Source of the DNA: Diploptera punctata
Taxonomy: Eukaryota > Arthropoda > Insecta > Blattodea > Blaberidae
Direction: 5' to 3'
DNA length: 64,000 nt
NCBI GenBank assembly: GCA_030220185.1
Contig: JASPKZ010007538.1
Coordinates: forward strand, 427,501 to 491,500
Shown here: piece after piece, positions 29,386-39,272 of the stretch
How the letters are laid out: each line of letters starts with the position of its first letter
Position numbering within the stretch: position 1 is the stretch's first letter
Translations under genes and position numbers: made by a program
Notes under the pieces: model-generated
Databases searched by the model: none
Seen by the model: the letters and a program-made list of their open reading frames with translations, nothing else
Told to the model about the DNA's origin: nothing

Positions 29386-29724
29386 TTAGCCAAAGAACCT
29401 CCAAACAAGGTCATGCTCCGTCGATATTTCAAAATTCATAACTCTGTTTTTGTTCTTCTGAATATAGATTTTTTTCCAAATAGACAGCTCTTTTGTATTT
29501 TCTAACTGTTTTAATAATTTAGTGTCTGAATTTATATCATGTTTTTCAGACCAAACATGAGCAGCAACTACAGATTTTTCTATTTCCCCATTTTTAATAT
29601 TTCTTGTCTGTTCTTTGGTTCTAATTTTTAGGTTTCTTTTTGTTTTTCCTATATATGCCTTTTCACAACCCATGCATTCAATTTGATATATTCCTGACTT
29701 TTTATTTTTATCAATTTTTTTCAT
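29386..29724 (-). pseudogene. PLE GIY-YIG domain, minus copy
   Basis: KKSGIYQIECMGCEKAYIGK, TKRNLKIRTKEQTRNIKNGE, HDINSDTKLLKQLENTKEL and VWRFFG are present. Relative to PLE B, one catalytic-region His is changed (TKEQT in place of TKEHI), a probable loss of activity. It is separated from the RT part upstream by frameshifts. Confidence 0.8.
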
Positions 29725-30597
29725 TTTTGTTGGTTTTTATTAGTTTATTTAAACTGTAGTTATTTTTCGGTGCTAATTTAATATTAAACTTCTCAAATAT
29801 CTTTTGGAATTTATTGTGTTCCCAAGGGTGATATGTGAATTTCCTATTTTTTTCATAGGTGATTCTTCTTTTTCAAGAGTAATTCCGTTCATCATTTTTT
29901 GTTTCTTATACTTTTCTATCTTTTATGTGCCATTTTTTCATCAAACCCATTTCTCTTGCTACTTTGATTATGTGTTTTTTCTCCTCTTTGAAATCTTCTT
30001 CGTTTAAGGGTAAGGTTACCAATCTATGAGTTAAACTATTGAAGGCTGCTAATTTATGTCCAATTGGATTGAACCCTGTTGATTTAATACAATTTTCCAG
30101 TATGAGTTTCTTTCCTATGAATCCCAAATTTTTTTTTTCACTGTTTTTTTACCAATTTAAGATCCAAAAAAGGTATTTGTTTATTTTCTTCTATTTCTTT
30201 GGTAAATTTGATGTTTGTACTCCGTAAATTCAACAGTTTTAGGGGATCTTCTACATGTCTTTCTTTTACAATTCAAATTATATCATCTACATATCTGCTC
30301 CAAAATTTAAACATTGTGGGATGTGCTTTAATGATTTTACATTCAAAATCGCTCATAAATAAATTTGCCAGGAAAGGTGATAATGGGTTTCCCATTGAGA
30401 GCCCTGATTTTTGTCTATAGAAACTCCCATTGAATGTAAAAAACATTTGGTCAATGCATAACTCATTTAATTTCAAATAATCTTCATTGATCTCTCTGTC
30501 TGTTCTTTTTACGTAACCAGTTGTTCAATATCTCCAAAGCGTTTTGTTCCGGTACATTTGTGAATAATGAAATGACATCAAAGGAAACTAATCTGTA

Positions 30598-30795
30598 GGT
30601 TCGATTTCCGATTCCAATTGAGGGTCTTTCCACTTTTCAGCGGTTGCCCTTTTACCAGCCGGCTGATGGCCCTTCACATCCACATGTGTCAATCACAGAG
30701 GTAGATGATCAACAGCCAGTGTAGGGGTGACATGTGGTTAGCATGTCGAGTCCCCCAGCCGTTATAGCTGGTTCCTCAACCAGGTTCGATTTCCA
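30598..30795. repeat. SINE-like insertion in PLE RT with 12-bp duplication
   Basis: About 185 bp is inserted in the minus PLE copy and is absent from the plus copy. It is bounded by GGTTCGATTTCC at both ends (about 30598-30610 and 30782-30795). It contains an A-box-like GTGACATGTGGTTAGCATG and GC-rich sequence. The duplicated target itself reads like a B box. Confidence 0.6.
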
Positions 30796-30912
30796 CTTTT
30801 TCTAATTTAACTAATCCCAATGAATGTTAAATTCATTATTCAGCCATTTTGAAATTTTGTATATTGGTGATTCAATATTGTTAATTATTGGCCTCATTTT
30901 GTTTCCAGGTTT

Positions 30913-32023
30913 GTGAATTTTTGGAAATCCATGTATATTAGGGACAAAGAAGATTATCAAAATAGAATGGAAGAACTTTTAAAAGAAAAAGAGTATGAAA
31001 AAATTAAGAATGATCCTCTACCCAAAACCATAAAAAACGTGAAAAACTGTCTTAAAAATGTTAAAATTCTATCCGAGAAAGAAAAATTTCAATTAAAAGT
31101 GAGCAACCCAAGAAACCCTAATATACACGGACTTCCAAAAATTCACAAACCTGGAAACAAAATGAGGCCAATAATTAACTATATTGGATCACCAACCTAG
31201 AAAATTTCGAAATGGCTGAATAATGAATTTAAAAGAATTCATAATTTTGAAAGTCTGCAGATTGAAAATTCATTGGAATTAGTTAAAAATTAGAAAAAGT
31301 GGAAATCGAACCTATAGATATGTTGCTTTTCTTTGATGTTGTTTCATTGTTCACAAATGTACTGAAACAAAAAACTTTGGAGATATTGAACAACTGGTTA
31401 AGTAAAAAGAACATAGACAGAGAGATCAATGAAGATTATTTGAAATTAAATGAGTTATGCATTGACCAAATGTTTTTTTACATTCAATAGGAGTTTCTAT
31501 AGACAAAAATCAGGGCTCTCAATGGGAAACCCATTATCACCTTTCCTGGCAAATTTATTTATGAGCGATTTTGAATGTAAAATCATTAAAGCACATCCCA
31601 CAATGTTTAAATTTTGGAGCAGATATGTAGATGATATAATTTGTATTGAAAAAGAAAGACATGTAGAAGATTCCCTAAAACTGTTAAATTTACCAAAGAA
31701 ATAGAAGAAAATAAACAAATACTTTTTTGGATCTAAAATTGGTCAGAAACAAAAAAAAAATTGAATTTGGGATTCATAGGAAAGAAACTCATACAGAAAA
31801 TTGTATTAAATCAACAGGGTTCAATCCAATTGGACATAAATTAGCAGCCTTTAATAGTTTAACTCGTAGATTGGTAAACTTACCCTTAAACGAAGAAGAT
31901 TTCAAACAGGAGAAAAAACACATAATCAAAGTAGCAAGAGAAAACAGGTTTGATGAAAAAATGGTACATAAAAAGATAGAAAAGTATAAAAAACAAAAAA
32001 ATGATAAACAGAAGTACTCTTGA
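30913..32023 (+). pseudogene. PLE reverse transcriptase, plus copy
   Basis: N-terminal LPKTIKNVKN, GLPKIHKPGNKMRPIINYIG, LLFFDVVSLFTNV (the first catalytic Asp region), then RQKSGLSMGNPLSPFLANLF and FWSRYVDDIICI (the YVDD motif), and STGFNPIGHKLAAFNSL. This is the most complete PLE RT in the window and includes the fingers and palm blocks. A stop after YIGSPT (31198), frameshifts near 31290, 31490 and 31700, and a lost TPVP-type block make it inactive. Confidence 0.85.
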
Positions 32024-32211
32024 AAAAGAAGAACCACCTATGAAAAAATATAGGAAATTCACATATCACCCTTGGGTACACAATAAATTCCAAAAGATAT
32101 TTGAGAAGTTTAATATTAAATTAGCACCGAAAAATAACTACAATTAAATAAACTAATAAAAACCAACAAAAATGAAAAAACTGATAAAAATAAAGTCAGG
32201 AATATATCAAA

Positions 32212-32460
32212 TTGAATGCAAGGGTTGTGAAAAAATATATATATATAGGAAAAACAAAAAGAAACCTAAAAATTAGAACCAAAGAACACATAAGAAATAT
32301 TAAAAATGGGGAAATAGGAAAATCTGCAGTTGCTGCTCATGTTTGGTCTGAAAAACATAATATAAATTCAGACACTAAATTATTAAAACAGTTAGAAAAT
32401 ACAAAAGAGCTGACTATTTGGAAAAAATCTATATTCAGAAGAACAAAAACAGAGTTATGA
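32212..32460 (+). pseudogene. PLE GIY-YIG domain, plus copy
   Basis: A frame-broken GIY (GIYQIECKGCEKIYI at 32199-32245, with extra TA repeats between YI and GK) is followed by GKTKRNLKIRTKEHIRNIKN, GKSAVAAHVWSEKHNINSDT and KLLKQLENTKELT. The dinucleotide expansion inside the YIG motif suggests slippage. Terminal RFFGQPQDGADID-like sequence is in another frame near 32495-32540. Confidence 0.8.
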
Positions 32461-32564
32461 ATTTTGAAATACCGACTGAGCATGACCTTGTTTGGAGGTT
32501 CTTTGGCCAACCACAGGATGGAGCTGACATCGACATCCAGGGTGTGCAACATAGATAAAACCAG

Positions 32565-32615
32565 TCTGGACAAGCTGACGATAAAACAGAATTGTTTTGA
32601 AACATGTCCAAGAAC
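32565..32615 (+). ncRNA. Hammerhead-like core, PLE dimer C right
   Basis: CTGACGA 32575-32581, extra T, stem II AAAACA/TGTTTT (32583-32588 with 32593-32598, loop GAAT), GAAA 32599-32602, stem III ACATGT, H17 = C at 32608, predicted cut before CAAGAACAAATC. Solo hairpins at 591 and 23247 begin exactly at CAAGAAC. Stem I pairs poorly in this copy. Confidence 0.65.
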
Positions 32616-32669
32616 AAATCAACATTAATATTGAGGTAAGATGATCAGACTAAAAATAATATAATCTAT

Positions 32670-33570
32670 AAAACAAATTTGATTTCAGTTCGAATCAATA
32701 ACACACAAACAGAATTGAATGAAATTAATAGGGGCATAAGGCAAGGATGTGGCCTCTCGCCCTTGCTCTTTGTCATATACATGGATAGAATACTCCAAGA
32801 TGGGCAACAGATGAGACATGGTTGTATCCAAATTAATAGAAACCTTAAAATAGACTCTTTGTTTTTGCAGGTGATTTGGTATTAATAGCTCCAACAGAAA
32901 CAGATTTACAGTATTCTATACAAAATTTAAATACAATTGCAAAAAGGTACATTATGGAAATCAATACAAAGAAAACTAAAGTGATGGCCTTTTGTGGGAA
33001 ATACCCTATATCTAGCAAAATTGTTTTGGATGATGAAATTGTAGAACGAGTAAACAAATTTAATTATTTCTGTTACAATTTAACATTTCAAGATGAAGCT
33101 GATATATCAAAGGAAATCACAAATTTTACAAAAACATAATTAACAGTATAATGAAACCATCTTTAGTACAGAAGAACACAAGATTACGGCTTTATAAGGT
33201 TCTCGCAAGACCAGTATTAAGATATGGTAGTGAAGCATGGACAATACGAAGAAGAGATGAACGCCGAATAATAGCAAATGAGATGCGATTTATGTGCTGT
33301 ACAGCAGGCTACACAAAGTGGGACCATAAAAGAAATGAGGAAATTATGGAAGAGTTGGATGTAGAACCCATTCTTCACCATATACAAAACTACCAGAACA
33401 ACTGGAAAGCCCATCTTCAATGAATGCCGTCTCATAGAATTCCAAAAGCCATACTTCGCTACTGCCCCCAAGGCAAAAGATTGCTGGGACGTCCAAAAAA
33501 GCGTTGGATTGAAAATTCCTGTTTGAGACCGTAACAGGCTACACAGCCTAATACTTGCATGGATGATGAT
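32670..33570 (+). pseudogene. LINE 3' fragment, same family as 13.05 kb
   Basis: RT palm region RINNTQTELNEINRGIRQGC and GLSPLLFVIYMDRIL, then an intact stretch after the frame change with LIAPTETDLQYSIQNLNTIA and TKKTKVMAFCGKYPISSK, and the C-terminal RPVLRYGSEAWTI and RDERRI. It ends at a short GATGATGATG tail (33560-33570). The active-site region is split (FAGDLVLIA in two frames). It lacks the 51-bp duplication found in the 13.6-kb copy. Confidence 0.8.
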
Positions 33571-33950
33571 GTTATACATATTATATTTTAAAGTAACATT
33601 TTTGAGAATTGGACATTGTTTATGCTTCATGCTGATTCACCTGTAAATTCTGCTGTTATTTTCACTGCATCCTCATTGGTTAATGTAGGAATTTTTCATT
33701 GATTTGTTAGAAAACATTTAAAATTATTTGTTTCTTTCTGCTTTTCAAATGGTTTCCTTTCCAATGTTTTAAGAAATTCTACAGAAAGTGACCATTTTGA
33801 AACAGTAAAAATCCCAACCTATTCTGCATTGCTAATGTGTAAGAATAATACAATGTATTAAATGTAATTATAAATTTTTGGATTCTCTCATATAACTTGT
33901 ATAGACATGTGCTAGATAATATATATTTTCGATTTTATTATTAATTTAAC
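33571..33950. other. Gene B intron, no feature recognised
   Basis: AT-rich, without an open frame or repeat identified. Confidence 0.35.
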
Positions 33951-34245
33951 ACTTCTCATTGAAGGATAAATTATATTTGAAGAGAAAAATTTTCGCCTAG
34001 ACCGGGACTCGAACCCGGGACCCTTGGCTTTCCGGGCCAAGTGCTCTACCAACTGAGCTACCGAGGCAAAGATAGAAACAATGGTTTCAAAAGCATTTGC
34101 GATAGGGAATTACAACGTATATAAGAGAAAAATTTGCGTCTAGATCGTAACTCGCCTCGGTAGCTCAGTTGGTAGAGCACTTGGCCCGGAAAGCCAAGGG
34201 TCCCGGGTTCGAGTCCCGGTCTAGGCGAAAATTTTTCTCTTCAAA
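33951..34245. repeat. Inverted pair of tRNA-like sequences, best preserved
   Basis: The minus arm (about 33994-34067) and plus arm (34154-34227) are essentially identical. Each has a D-arm TAGCTCAGTTGGTAGAGC and T-arm GGGTTCGAGTCCC. Flanking blocks TATATTTGAAGAGAAAAAT and ATTTTTCTCTTCAAAT are inverted too. The anticodon loop reads CCGGAAA with C at position 33, and acceptor pairing has mismatches, so these are probably Pol III-type retroelement heads and not working tRNA genes. Confidence 0.8.
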
Positions 34246-34632
34246 TTTATTTTTTTTTTCATTTTGTTGGTTTTTATTACTTTAGAAGTGGGTTACAATT
34301 AAGCCAATAACAGGAGAGAACATCAGAAATGTCGAAATGACAACCTGGGGTGTTGAATAAGAAAAACATTTCAGTGCTGAAGAACAGGTGATTTGATACG
34401 GTTGTGAATATGTAAGTTTGTCGTATGTACCAGTTGTTAGAGTAAGCAATCAAAGCCACGGGCTGGTGTAGCGTTGTGCCGGCGACCGTTTGGCACCATG
34501 ACTTTAGGATTTTTGTCTGCGTTTTTTACAAGTTGTGTTTACAAGAAGAGTGTGATTGCCTTGCCGGCCCTTTCATATTAGTTTAGGTTATGTATTTTTG
34601 TTTTGTTTTTTCTGTAGTGTTTTTGCCTATTA
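34246..34632. other. Gene B intron, no feature recognised
   Basis: No recognisable coding or repeat sequence was found; short ORFs only. Confidence 0.35.
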
Positions 34633-35263
34633 CCGTATTTACTCCCGTAATTTCCTCCCCAGATTTTCATATGTATTTTTTTTAAATCCACCTCTGACAC
34701 AAAAATTTGCAGTTGCAACTTTGGACACCCTTATGAAGATTTCAAGTACAACACACAGGAATTCATGGAAAACTCAAGGTGGAATCCATCCCCTTCTATA
34801 AAGATCGAACGGGTCCTGCAGTCTGTCACCTGTGCATCTGATGTCGTCTGTATAGAGTTAGGTATCATTGTGCGTTGGTAACAGTGGTATTCCATTACAG
34901 CGTCAGTGTTGTTAAACTCAACTATGGGAAGAAAGTATAACAGCTACACTGCAAATTTTAAGTTACAAGTTATTAATTTCGCCAAGGAAAACGGAGTGAA
35001 ACACACCATTGTGACCTACTGTACCGTTACCTTTTGTATGGTTTGAATGTCTGGAAATAGAGAAACATTAAATACAACTTATTCTTTCAAAATGTCTTTG
35101 AGCGTTAAGTTCAATGACCTTGATGGAATTACCATAGATGTCTAATTGACAGTGTTCTACATTGTGAAAGCGTACTGATATTTTCATAGCAATCGCATAA
35201 TTTCCTCCCTCGAATTTTCACTTCTAGATCTTGAACGTGGGGAAATTATTCGAGTAAATATGG
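34633..35263 (+). mobile_element. Pogo/Tigger-like deletion derivative
   Basis: Ends CCGTATTTACTC (34633-34644) and GAGTAAATATGG (35252-35263) are inverted, flanked by TA (34631-34632 and 35264-35265). The second repeat blocks TAATTTCCTCCCCAGATTTTC and TAATTTCCTCCCTCGAATTTTC (34648 and 35202) lie in the same direction. A short ORF at 34924-35046 begins MGRKYNSYTANFKLQVINFA, a pogo-type N-terminal HTH. No DDE domain is present. Confidence 0.7.
34924..35046 (+). pseudogene. Pogo-like transposase N-terminal HTH
   Basis: About 40 codons starting MGRKYNSYTANFKLQVINFA and continuing KENGVKHTIV, followed by unrelated sequence and a stop. It matches the first DNA-binding helix-turn-helix of Tigger/pogo transposases in spacing of the SYTxxFKLxVI motif. 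The remaining HTH and catalytic domain are deleted. Confidence 0.5.
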
Positions 35264-35567
35264 TATGTTAAATCCCTTGGTGTGTTGTATGGTAGTGTAG
35301 TCTGCGTTGTTCCTATAGTTGGTATAATGTTGTTTGTGTGAAGTCTGTATTTGTCTTTAAGTGTCTGCCCTGTGTGTATGGTATGTCAAATATTTCGAGT
35401 AAGTGTGCTATTGGTGTGTCTCGGAGATCGTTTGGACTACTATGTTTTGTACAATTTGAAGTTTCTTGGTGTTACAGTGCACTGCATGTCCCCAGGCTCG
35501 GCTAGCATAAAATATTGTTTGAAGTATTGCCTTTTGTCATCTTGTCAGAGTCCAAGATTTGAAAGGC

Positions 35568-35573
35568 GTGTGG

Positions 35574-35606
<33 letters not shown>
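35568..35606. repeat. (GT)n(GA)n microsatellite
   Basis: GTGTGTGTGT followed by about eleven GA units. Confidence 0.9.
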
Positions 35607-35749
35607 AGTTTCTGTAGTGTCGGATTCTTTAAAGTACAGGGCTATCCAGAAAGAAGGAACAGACTTCAAACATTTTGAAAAGTTTGAAGTTCCGATCACG
35701 GCCACATTTCTGTAACCACGTCCGACGTTACCTGATAACACCATTCCAG

Positions 35750-35997
35750 GACATTGGATTGGAAGAGGAGGAGCAGAAGATCAATTTCATCGCCGGTGAC
35801 CTCCAAGGTCACCAGACCTAACCCGTGTAATTTTTATCTTTGGGGTTACGTAAAAGACCGTGTTTTTATCCCTGTGTCTTCTGTATATTTTGTCATACAT
35901 CAAATTGTTGAAACTGTGAATTCGGTAACCAGAGACAGCTGAATCGTGTGTGACAAGAAATGAGCCATCCTCTCGATATTTTTGGTGTAACACATGG
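35750..35997 (+). pseudogene. Mariner transposase C-terminal fragment
   Basis: Contains an IGRGG-like start, PPRSPDLTPCNFYLWGYVK in another frame (about 35798-35850), then KDRVFIPVSSVYFVI. The PDLTPCNF block contains the last catalytic Asp. The reading frame is broken by a stop after VTRDS, and the final residues are beyond the BEL insertion at 43514-43550. Confidence 0.7.
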
Positions 35998-36578
35998 TGT
36001 TGTTGCCAGCACGGTCCAATTTTGAGTTCCTTGCCTAATATTCCTCTGGTGTGCTGGATTTTATAAAAGGGAAATTTAGTTTATTACAAAGACGTGTAAT
36101 CGTGAAAATATCAAGTTTATTTTTATGCTAACTTAACGTAGATACAAATAAGCAGAATCAAATGTTTAATCAAAGTCCGTTCCTAGGACTAGAGGGGCCT
36201 CGAAGAATATTCACTTCGGAATAGGCAGCACGTGGTCCTCAATAACCACGTAAGTGTGCCCACCGCACACTGCGAATGCCTAACACGCACTGCGCTCCTA
36301 ACAGACACTGAGAATTAGGTGTTCTTAAACCTCTTAACTAAAACAGGACCGTCGTCCTCGACGGCCTGGCACACACTGAGAAAGAGTGTTGCAGTCATCT
36401 ACAGACCTGAACAATACGCAGAAGTTGGCAACATTATAACCAAAATGCTACCAACATAACTCAGCGTTACTGTATTCAGGCGCCTACAAGCGGCAGTCAG
36501 ACGAACTACATCATTAGCGTAATAACAGACGGCAGGTGTCTGCTATTACCGACAGAGAGAACGACTCTTGTCGCAACA
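35998..36578 (-). repeat. BEL 3' LTR
   Basis: 581 bp. It matches the LTR at 42938-43513 over its whole length. It shares GTTGTTGCCAGCACGGTCC at one end and GACTCTTGTCGCAACA at the other. Confidence 0.95.
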
Positions 36579-36592
36579 TACTGCCCCCGTTG
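36579..36592 (-). promoter_or_regulatory. BEL polypurine tract
   Basis: On the minus strand AACGGGGGCAGTA lies immediately before the 3' LTR, the position where plus-strand DNA synthesis is primed in LTR elements. Confidence 0.7.
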
Positions 36593-36761
36593 ATCTGACC
36601 AGATCAAAACTTACACAATTTTACAACAAAAAAACTACCAAATGAAAAACAATTTACAAACAATAAACCCTCCTGAAAAAAACCAAACAAAAATACAAAA
36701 TAAACTCAATAACAATACATAAATGATGTTTACAAATGGCTTTATATATTGTATCAAGAGT

Positions 36762-37700
36762 TCAATTTGGAATTGGGCACAACTTCAAAACTGCCCTCTT
36801 CATTATGGCGGCATTTGTCTTGACAGAGACCACTCTGCAAATACCATCGGCACCAGGGTGCAATCCAACAATGGTATCTGCCTTCCAAACTAAGGGAGGC
36901 AAGTTATCTTCTTTTAACAGCACTAAGTCTCCAATGCTAACATTCCAGTTGTTAGGCTTAGTCCACTTTCTTTTCACTTGCAAGGAATGCAAATATTCCT
37001 TGGACCACAATGTCCAAAAATCCTCGTACAGACGTTGTACCATGTTCCATTGGGTAGAGAAGGAAACGGGTTTGATGGAGAAATTGCTTGGAAAATTATT
37101 CAAACTCCTATCTATCAAAAAATGGCCGGGTGTAAGATATGATCATCATTTAATTTACACAAAGGACGTGAATTTAAAACTCCTTCAATTTTTACGAACA
37201 GAGTGTTCAACTCTTCAAAATTTAGAACTCTACTACCAATGGTTCTTTTCATTAATTGTTTGCAGGATTTTATTCCAGCCTCAGAAATGCCATTGAAATG
37301 TGGGCTGTGAGGTGGAATAAAATTCCAGGTCAAATTTAGATTAGCAAAATGCTCCTTAATCAATCCTTGATTATCCCTGAGGAACGATAAGATTTCATTC
37401 TTTGCGTCAATAAAATTAGTGCCATTATCGCTCCATAAAGAATGAGGAAGACCACGTCTGGCCACGAACCTGTCGAAAGCTGAGAAGAAATCAATGGTAC
37501 TTAAACTTCTCTCACTATCTCCAAGTGTATGGCCCGTGTCACAAGACAAACAAATAGAGCGATATAAGCCTTGAACTTAACCTTACTACGGGGATTGTCC
37601 CCTTTAATCATAATTGGACCACCATAATCGATCCCAATTTTTACAACGGAAGTTCAGACCGAACCCTATCTGCAGGCATATGTCCCATTATAGGAGTGCG
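36762..37700 (-). pseudogene. BEL integrase and C-terminal domain
   Basis: A GIDYGGPIMIKGDNPRSKVK block (about 37590-37650) supplies the first catalytic Asp. FVARRGLPHSLWSDNGTNF (about 37405-37465) supplies the second, and PHFNGISEAGIKSCKQ supplies the Glu (about 37245-37300), giving the DDE core. It continues into the DUF5641-type tail RKWTKPNNWNVSIGDLVLL and KRAVLKLCPIPN. Stops and at least one frameshift near 37118 and 37550 break it. Confidence 0.85.
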
Positions 37701-37888
37701 TGAAGGTGGATTACATCTAAAACACCTGTAACATTTGTGAATGACTCCACGCACAGTGGTTCTACCCCTAGGAATCCAAAATCTTGATCGTAAGGAAAAT
37801 AATACGGCTTGAACGCCTGAGTGCAGCAGCTTTTCATGCTCAAGCTTTATGATGAGCTTCGTGACAAAACTGGCTGCAGGTAAAATTA

Positions 37889-38822
37889 TCAGATGTTTTC
37901 ATCGAAACTCAAGGAGGAATGTTCCAGTCTTCCTCCAACTCTTAGAAGACCGTTATTATCAATGAATGGTGACAAAGTCTTAATCTTACTAGAGGGTGAT
38001 ACTACAGACTGGGAATTCAACTCTGTGAATTCAGTAGGATATTCTGAGGCCTGTACCATGTAAATGATTTTTCTTTCACTGGAATTAATTTCTTCCACGG
38101 ACAGTGGACCAAGCGACCAGCGACTGTTCTTAATAAATCTCAACACATAAGCATATATTCTACGCAATTTGACAAACGAAGAATACCTTTCCAGATCATT
38201 AATGTCAACCTTGACTATAAATACATTTAATGAAGGCTTAGCTTCTAAGTCAATTTCATCCGGGATTTCCAACTCCGGAGTTTTAGCATAATCAATTTGC
38301 AATAATTTTAAAAACGGAGGACCAGTCCACCACATTGATAGGTTGGACAATTGAGAGGGATGAACCCCACGAGATAACAAGTCAGCAGGATTGCAATGAG
38401 TGGAAACGTGTCTCCACCCTTCAATTGCAGTGAGTGACTGGATTTCAGACACTCTGTTGGCAGCAAATGTTTTCCAAGTTGTGGATGGTTTTTTTCAACC
38501 AATGCAACACAATCATACTGTCAGTCCAATAATGCAACTCATATGGAACAGACAATTTCAAAGAATCGACAACCTTATTCATAAGGTTGGCCAACAACAA
38601 CGCTGCACAACGTTCCAATCGTGCAATGGATTGTTGCTTTAACGGAGCAACTCTTGACTTAGAAGTCAACAAAACAACGGACACCTGATTGTCAATCGAA
38701 ACAGACCTTACATATACACAGGCACCATATGCCTTTTCTGATGCATCACAAAAACCATGGAGTTCTACACATTTAGAACTCTGAAATGGTAATACCTTCC
38801 GAGGGAACTTAACATTGTTCAA
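37889..38822 (-). pseudogene. BEL RNase H region
   Basis: VELHGFCDASEKAYGACVYV contains the first RNase H Asp, followed by RLERCAALLLANLMNKV (Glu) and LHYWTDSMIVLHWLKK (the third Asp). A frameshift near 38450 joins it to GWRHVSTHCNPADLLSRGV and a connection region to about 37889. It removes the RNA strand during reverse transcription. Frameshifted and therefore inactive as a polyprotein. Confidence 0.85.
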
Positions 38823-39272
38823 TAAATGTAGATCCTGCTATAATTTTGACCAAATTCCCAAAATAGGGGATGATGGATCAATAGTAGCATCCAAATCCAA
38901 CTTGGATTGCCACAATTGTTGTAGTATCTTACATTTTATTATTACGCAACCGAGAAGACCTAACGGATCAAATATGGATGCGATAGCAGACAGAATTTTT
39001 CTCTTGGTAACGCTACCAGTGGTTTACTTCAAATTAATTTGAGTATGGAACTCATCAGTGGCAGGATGCCAAACAATACCAAGCGTTTTCACATATTCAT
39101 CCTTAGTGAAGCTGAGAGTGGGCGAACACTCCAAATCTTCAACGGGGATGTCGCTTAAAACCTCAGGAAAGTTAGAGCACCATTTTCTCAAGTGAAAATG
39201 AGCACTTTCAAGTATAGAGGATACTTGCTGTTGAAGCTTCTTAGCTCCTTCAACAGTCGATTCACCAAACAA
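38823..39272 (-). pseudogene. BEL RT thumb/connection region
   Basis: Just after the RT active site: MFGESTVEGAKKLQQQVSSI, WCSNFPEVLSDIP, then KTLGIVWHPATDEFHTQINL, a stop, and KRKILSAIASIFDPLGLLGC in frame after it, a BEL hallmark. A second stop follows the SKL region near 38850. The start at 39272 is not a real start; it follows the nonsense codon in the YVDD motif. Confidence 0.8.

Larger units (their letters stand above)
29193..32665. mobile_element. Head-to-head Penelope-like dimer C
   Basis: The minus copy (29193-30941) and plus copy (30942-32665) meet at 30942, inside the RT region. Both run outward through RT, GIY-YIG and hammerhead to the family terminus (ATTTTAGGAAGTGATATTTT at the left; the right end stops at AAAAATAATATAAT). 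Flanks CTAGTAAACTAATTT and CTATAAAACAAATTT look like a diverged target duplication. The copies are nearly identical to PLE B. Both carry stops and frameshifts. Confidence 0.85.

Noticed and set aside
34154..34227. Functional tRNA genes at 34.0-34.2 kb
   Set aside because: The cloverleaf arms are recognisable, but the anticodon loop has C instead of U at position 33, the acceptor stem has mismatches, and the sequence belongs to a dispersed inverted repeat family.
36736..37296. 186-codon plus-strand ORF
   Set aside because: It is the antisense shadow of the BEL integrase C-terminal region.
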